Source: Eubacterium sp.
GTDB taxonomy: Bacteria > Bacillota > Clostridia > Acetivibrionales > DSM-1351
DNA: 35,655 nt
Reading direction: 5' to 3'
Assembly: GCA_029266335.1 (NCBI GenBank)
Contig: JAQSXC010000026.1
Location: forward strand, 1 to 35,655
Positions 33,815 to 35,655 of this stretch are shown piece after piece (positions within the stretch are counted from its first letter, which is position 1; each line of letters begins with the position of its first letter). A program made the translations under genes and the position numbers. Below the pieces are notes generated by a model that saw only the letters and a list, made by a program, of their open reading frames with translations, was not told the DNA's origin and did no database searches.

Positions 33815-34110
33815 TTAATTCAATTGTTTGTTAACATTTCTGTCTTTTCTTTTTCTGCCTAATTTCTCCCACATTTTATTGAATTTTCTATGGCTATCTC
33901 CCTGTTTTACGCGGGAACTTACCATTCTGCATGCAGGCAAATCAACGATTCTTACATCCGGCTTTTTTCAAGCTTTTCGGTCACTTCAATTAAGCGGTTT
34001 ATGTTCGATACGCGAAATCGTTATTCATCGCTCTATTTATTACTCCCATATCTTCATAAGATGCTGTCAAGTAGGGACTAATAAATTTGTTAATTATTAT
34101 GTGCTCATTA
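33815..34110 (-). pseudogene. Fossil of a regulator, possibly with a GyrI/AraC effector-type domain
   Basis: On the minus strand protein-like stretches continue across frames. ISPYLTASYEDMGVINRAM ... NNDFAYR is followed, after a shift, by NINRLIEVTEKLEKS, then after a one-base shift in an A-run by KPDVRIVDLPACRMVSS, ending at a stop at 33815 in FNKMWEKLGRKRKDRNV. The segment RIVDLPACRMVSS resembles the start of a small-molecule-binding (GyrI-like) domain of MerR/AraC regulators. The reconstruction is mine and unproven. The remaining 33587-34232 sequence shows no gene. Confidence 0.4.
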
Positions 34111-34232
34111 CAGGAAGTTGAAAAATAGTTCTATTCGTAGTATCAGTCAAGGGTGAATAATAAAAACTAATCGTTACTTCGAATTCTTTCGATAATGCGT
34201 TTCTGCGCCTTTGGGTAAGAATGTTGACTAAG

Positions 34233-34713
34233 TTATAGATCCTTACTCAAATAAATCATATCCACTAATTGAATACCGTTATCAAACATTGGGTGGTCAT
34301 AATTGTCTATAAAAAAATCCTTAACCCTATGCGAAATCCTAAAACCGTTTTTTTCGTAAAACCGTAATATCCATGGGCTGTCACCTGTTCCCACAATCAT
34401 AGTCGTGTACTTGCCTTTGTAATGTGAAAAAATGTGATGCAAAATACTTGCCTTTGTAATGTGAAAAAATGTGATGCAAAAGTTTACTGCCATACCCATT
34501 ACCATGCCATTTTTCATAAGTGGCTATGTTTTTTAGCTCACATACATCATCACTTTCCCGTGTAACTACGCACACGCTTTTCAAGTCGCTATCATATAAG
34601 GCAAAAAGATCCCCTCGCTCTAAATATTCGTCTATCATGGATTCTTGTTCATCAGCTAACAAGAGTAAATCCAGGAACTGCTTTTTGTTTTCGCAAATAC
34701 TATTTATCTCCAA
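34233..34713 (-). pseudogene. GNAT acetyltransferase gene broken by a 37-bp tandem duplication
   Basis: The first part reads MEINSICENKKQFLDLLLL ... and contains the acetyl-CoA motif [21 protein letters not shown]. After the duplicated segment the frame runs to a stop at 34381, so only 110 aa are made. The second half ([19 protein letters not shown], motif B-like, to [11 protein letters not shown]) lies in another frame ending at 34233. Taking out one 37-bp copy gives 444 bp, exactly 147 codons plus stop, and joins both halves in the expected GNAT order. The change is recent, because both copies are identical. It may be reversible by slippage or recombination. Confidence 0.8.
34408..34481. 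repeat. Exact 37-bp tandem duplication inside the GNAT gene
   Basis: Copy one is 34408-34444 and copy two 34445-34481; both start TACTTGCCTTTG and end TGATGCAAAA. There are no mismatches. As 37 is not a multiple of three it shifts the frame. Confidence 0.95.
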
Positions 34714-34821
34714 AATGCACCATCCAATCTTTTGCCTTTAGTAATCGCATTATTCATTTATATTATATAAAGATTATGAAGAATAGATAATTTATAAAAT
34801 TATTATTTTACTGAGGGGTGG

Positions 34822-35526
34822 TTATAGTATATTTAGTAATTGTGTAACTTTGCTTATTTTATAATCTTCACTAAATGGAATAGACTCATGCAATTTATCC
34901 TCTTTTCGTGCGATCCATGCACAATCCATTCTTGCTTGTTTAGCACACAACACATCAAGCGGATGATCACCAACATAAAGGCATATTTCCGGTGGTAAAC
35001 CGAGTTCAGTTAATGCAAGTTCCATAATTCGTACATTAGGTTTTTCGATTCCGACAACTTCCGAAACTATAATTGATTCAAAATATTCATAAAGCTTAGT
35101 TTCTTTTAAATAATCTATAAGCCATTTGTAATGATTTGATACAATTGCTAATCTATATTTTCCTCGCAAAGTATTCAATAAATCAAATACACCATTTATT
35201 ACAGTCATTTTTTGTTTTGGCATTGGAATACGGGACATGATCTGTAAATATGTTTCTTTTAACTCGATGGGACAATCCGCACATGATAAAGCCGCTTCAT
35301 CCATCATTCTGCTTAACTCACCTTCTGTTGCTCGAGGTGCGCCGTTTTGCTCTCTTCTGGTTTGTTCTCCATTTGCCCAATATACTGCATTATTGATTTC
35401 CCAAGTCATTTTTTGAGAAACATCAATTCCTAAAGAACGAATTTTATCACCGAACACCTGCGCCCAATTGGGGCTATATTCCACTAGAGTATCACTGACA
35501 TCAAAGATAATTGCCTCATACTTCAT
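34822..35526 (-). CDS. HAD-superfamily hydrolase-like protein with atypical motif I
   Basis: A 234-aa protein. Motif I is FDVSDTLV: the nucleophile D9 is present, but the +2 position, normally the acid/base Asp in phosphatases (DxD), is Ser11. Motif II is AIVSNHYKW, motif III the Lys in EKPNVRIM, and motif IV the acidic pair in VGDHPLDV. A helical cap lies between motifs I and II (about residues 20-110). Without the second Asp, phosphatase activity is doubtful; some haloacid dehalogenases and other HAD enzymes also lack it. The start has GGGAGGA. It has its own promoter of the shared type. Confidence 0.85.
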   Translation of the reverse strand: MKYEAIIFDVSDTLVEYSPNWAQVFGDKIRSLGIDVSQKMTWEINNAVYWANGEQTRREQNGAPRATEGELSRMMDEAALSCADCPIELKETYLQIMSRIPMPKQKMTVINGVFDLLNTLRGKYRLAIVSNHYKWLIDYLKETKLYEYFESIIVSEVVGIEKPNVRIMELALTELGLPPEICLYVGDHPLDVLCAKQARMDCAWIARKEDKLHESIPFSEDYKISKVTQLLNIL

Positions 35527-35593
35527 TTTGTTCCTCCCGTAATGAATACTTTACAATTACAAACTGTTCTGCAAAATAAATTCATTACAAATA

Positions 35594-35622
35594 ATACTAT
35601 ATCTGGGACATTACTATGTCAA
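35594..35622 (-). promoter_or_regulatory. Shared-type promoter of the HAD-like gene
   Basis: On the minus strand, TTGACA (35622-35617) and TAGTAT (35599-35594) are 17 bp apart, the same layout as at 32666-32694. The block TACTATATCTGG is at 35595-35606 on the plus strand. Confidence 0.6.
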
Positions 35623-35655
35623 GTTTCAAGCTAATACCGAATATTCAGTTTTCAA

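Noticed and set aside
33828-34121. 97-codon plus-strand frame
   Set aside because: No ribosome site; the opposite strand carries the more protein-like fossil segments.

Overview
The window looks like a chromosomal segment from an anaerobic, endospore-forming, low-GC Clostridia bacterium. The evidence is a GPR spore protease, a GerA-type germinant receptor cluster, clostridial-type ferredoxin, AGGAGG ribosome sites and AT-rich spacers. A Ruminiclostridium/Clostridium cellulolyticum-like host is my guess from gene content, not a proven assignment. No rRNA, tRNA, CRISPR array, intact insertion sequence or prophage was recognised.

Left part (1-9.3 kb): small metabolic and housekeeping units. These are a truncated TcdA-like E1 enzyme, an iron-sulfur flavoprotein-like reductase, an unknown anchored protein, an amidohydrolase with a small membrane protein, a ferredoxin, and an isochorismatase-family hydrolase. 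A TetR-regulated ABC-2 exporter follows, with a clear palindromic operator between the predicted promoter and tetR. Then come a DUF2238-like membrane protein, an 88-nt nested inverted repeat, and a degenerate PilZ protein.

Centre (9.4-18.4 kb): a potassium island. A sensor kinase and a receiver-TPR response regulator without a DNA-binding domain are transcribed divergently from a small membrane ORF, kdpF, kdpA, kdpB, kdpC and a further 58-aa membrane ORF, closed by a strong terminator. Convergent to it is a short KdpD with only the sensor ATPase-like and USP domains and no histidine kinase. How the pump is regulated is therefore the main puzzle here.

Right-centre (18.5-31.6 kb): a divergent LigA-type DNA ligase, an M50-like membrane protease, gpr divergent from rpsT, a gene remnant, hemW divergent from a MATE exporter with two strong palindromes between them, a split ger cluster (gerB divergent from gerA-gerC-small D-like subunit), and lgt.

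Right end (31.6-35.7 kb): AT-rich, gene-poor and decaying. It holds two small orphan proteins (one resembling HEAT/immunity-type proteins), a lipoprotein with a damaged 5' end, a regulator fossil, a GNAT acetyltransferase broken by an exact 37-bp tandem duplication, and a HAD-family protein with a substituted catalytic acid. Three genes here share a 12-bp promoter block (TACTATATCTGG), which suggests that unrelated genes use a common promoter type or arrived as cassettes.
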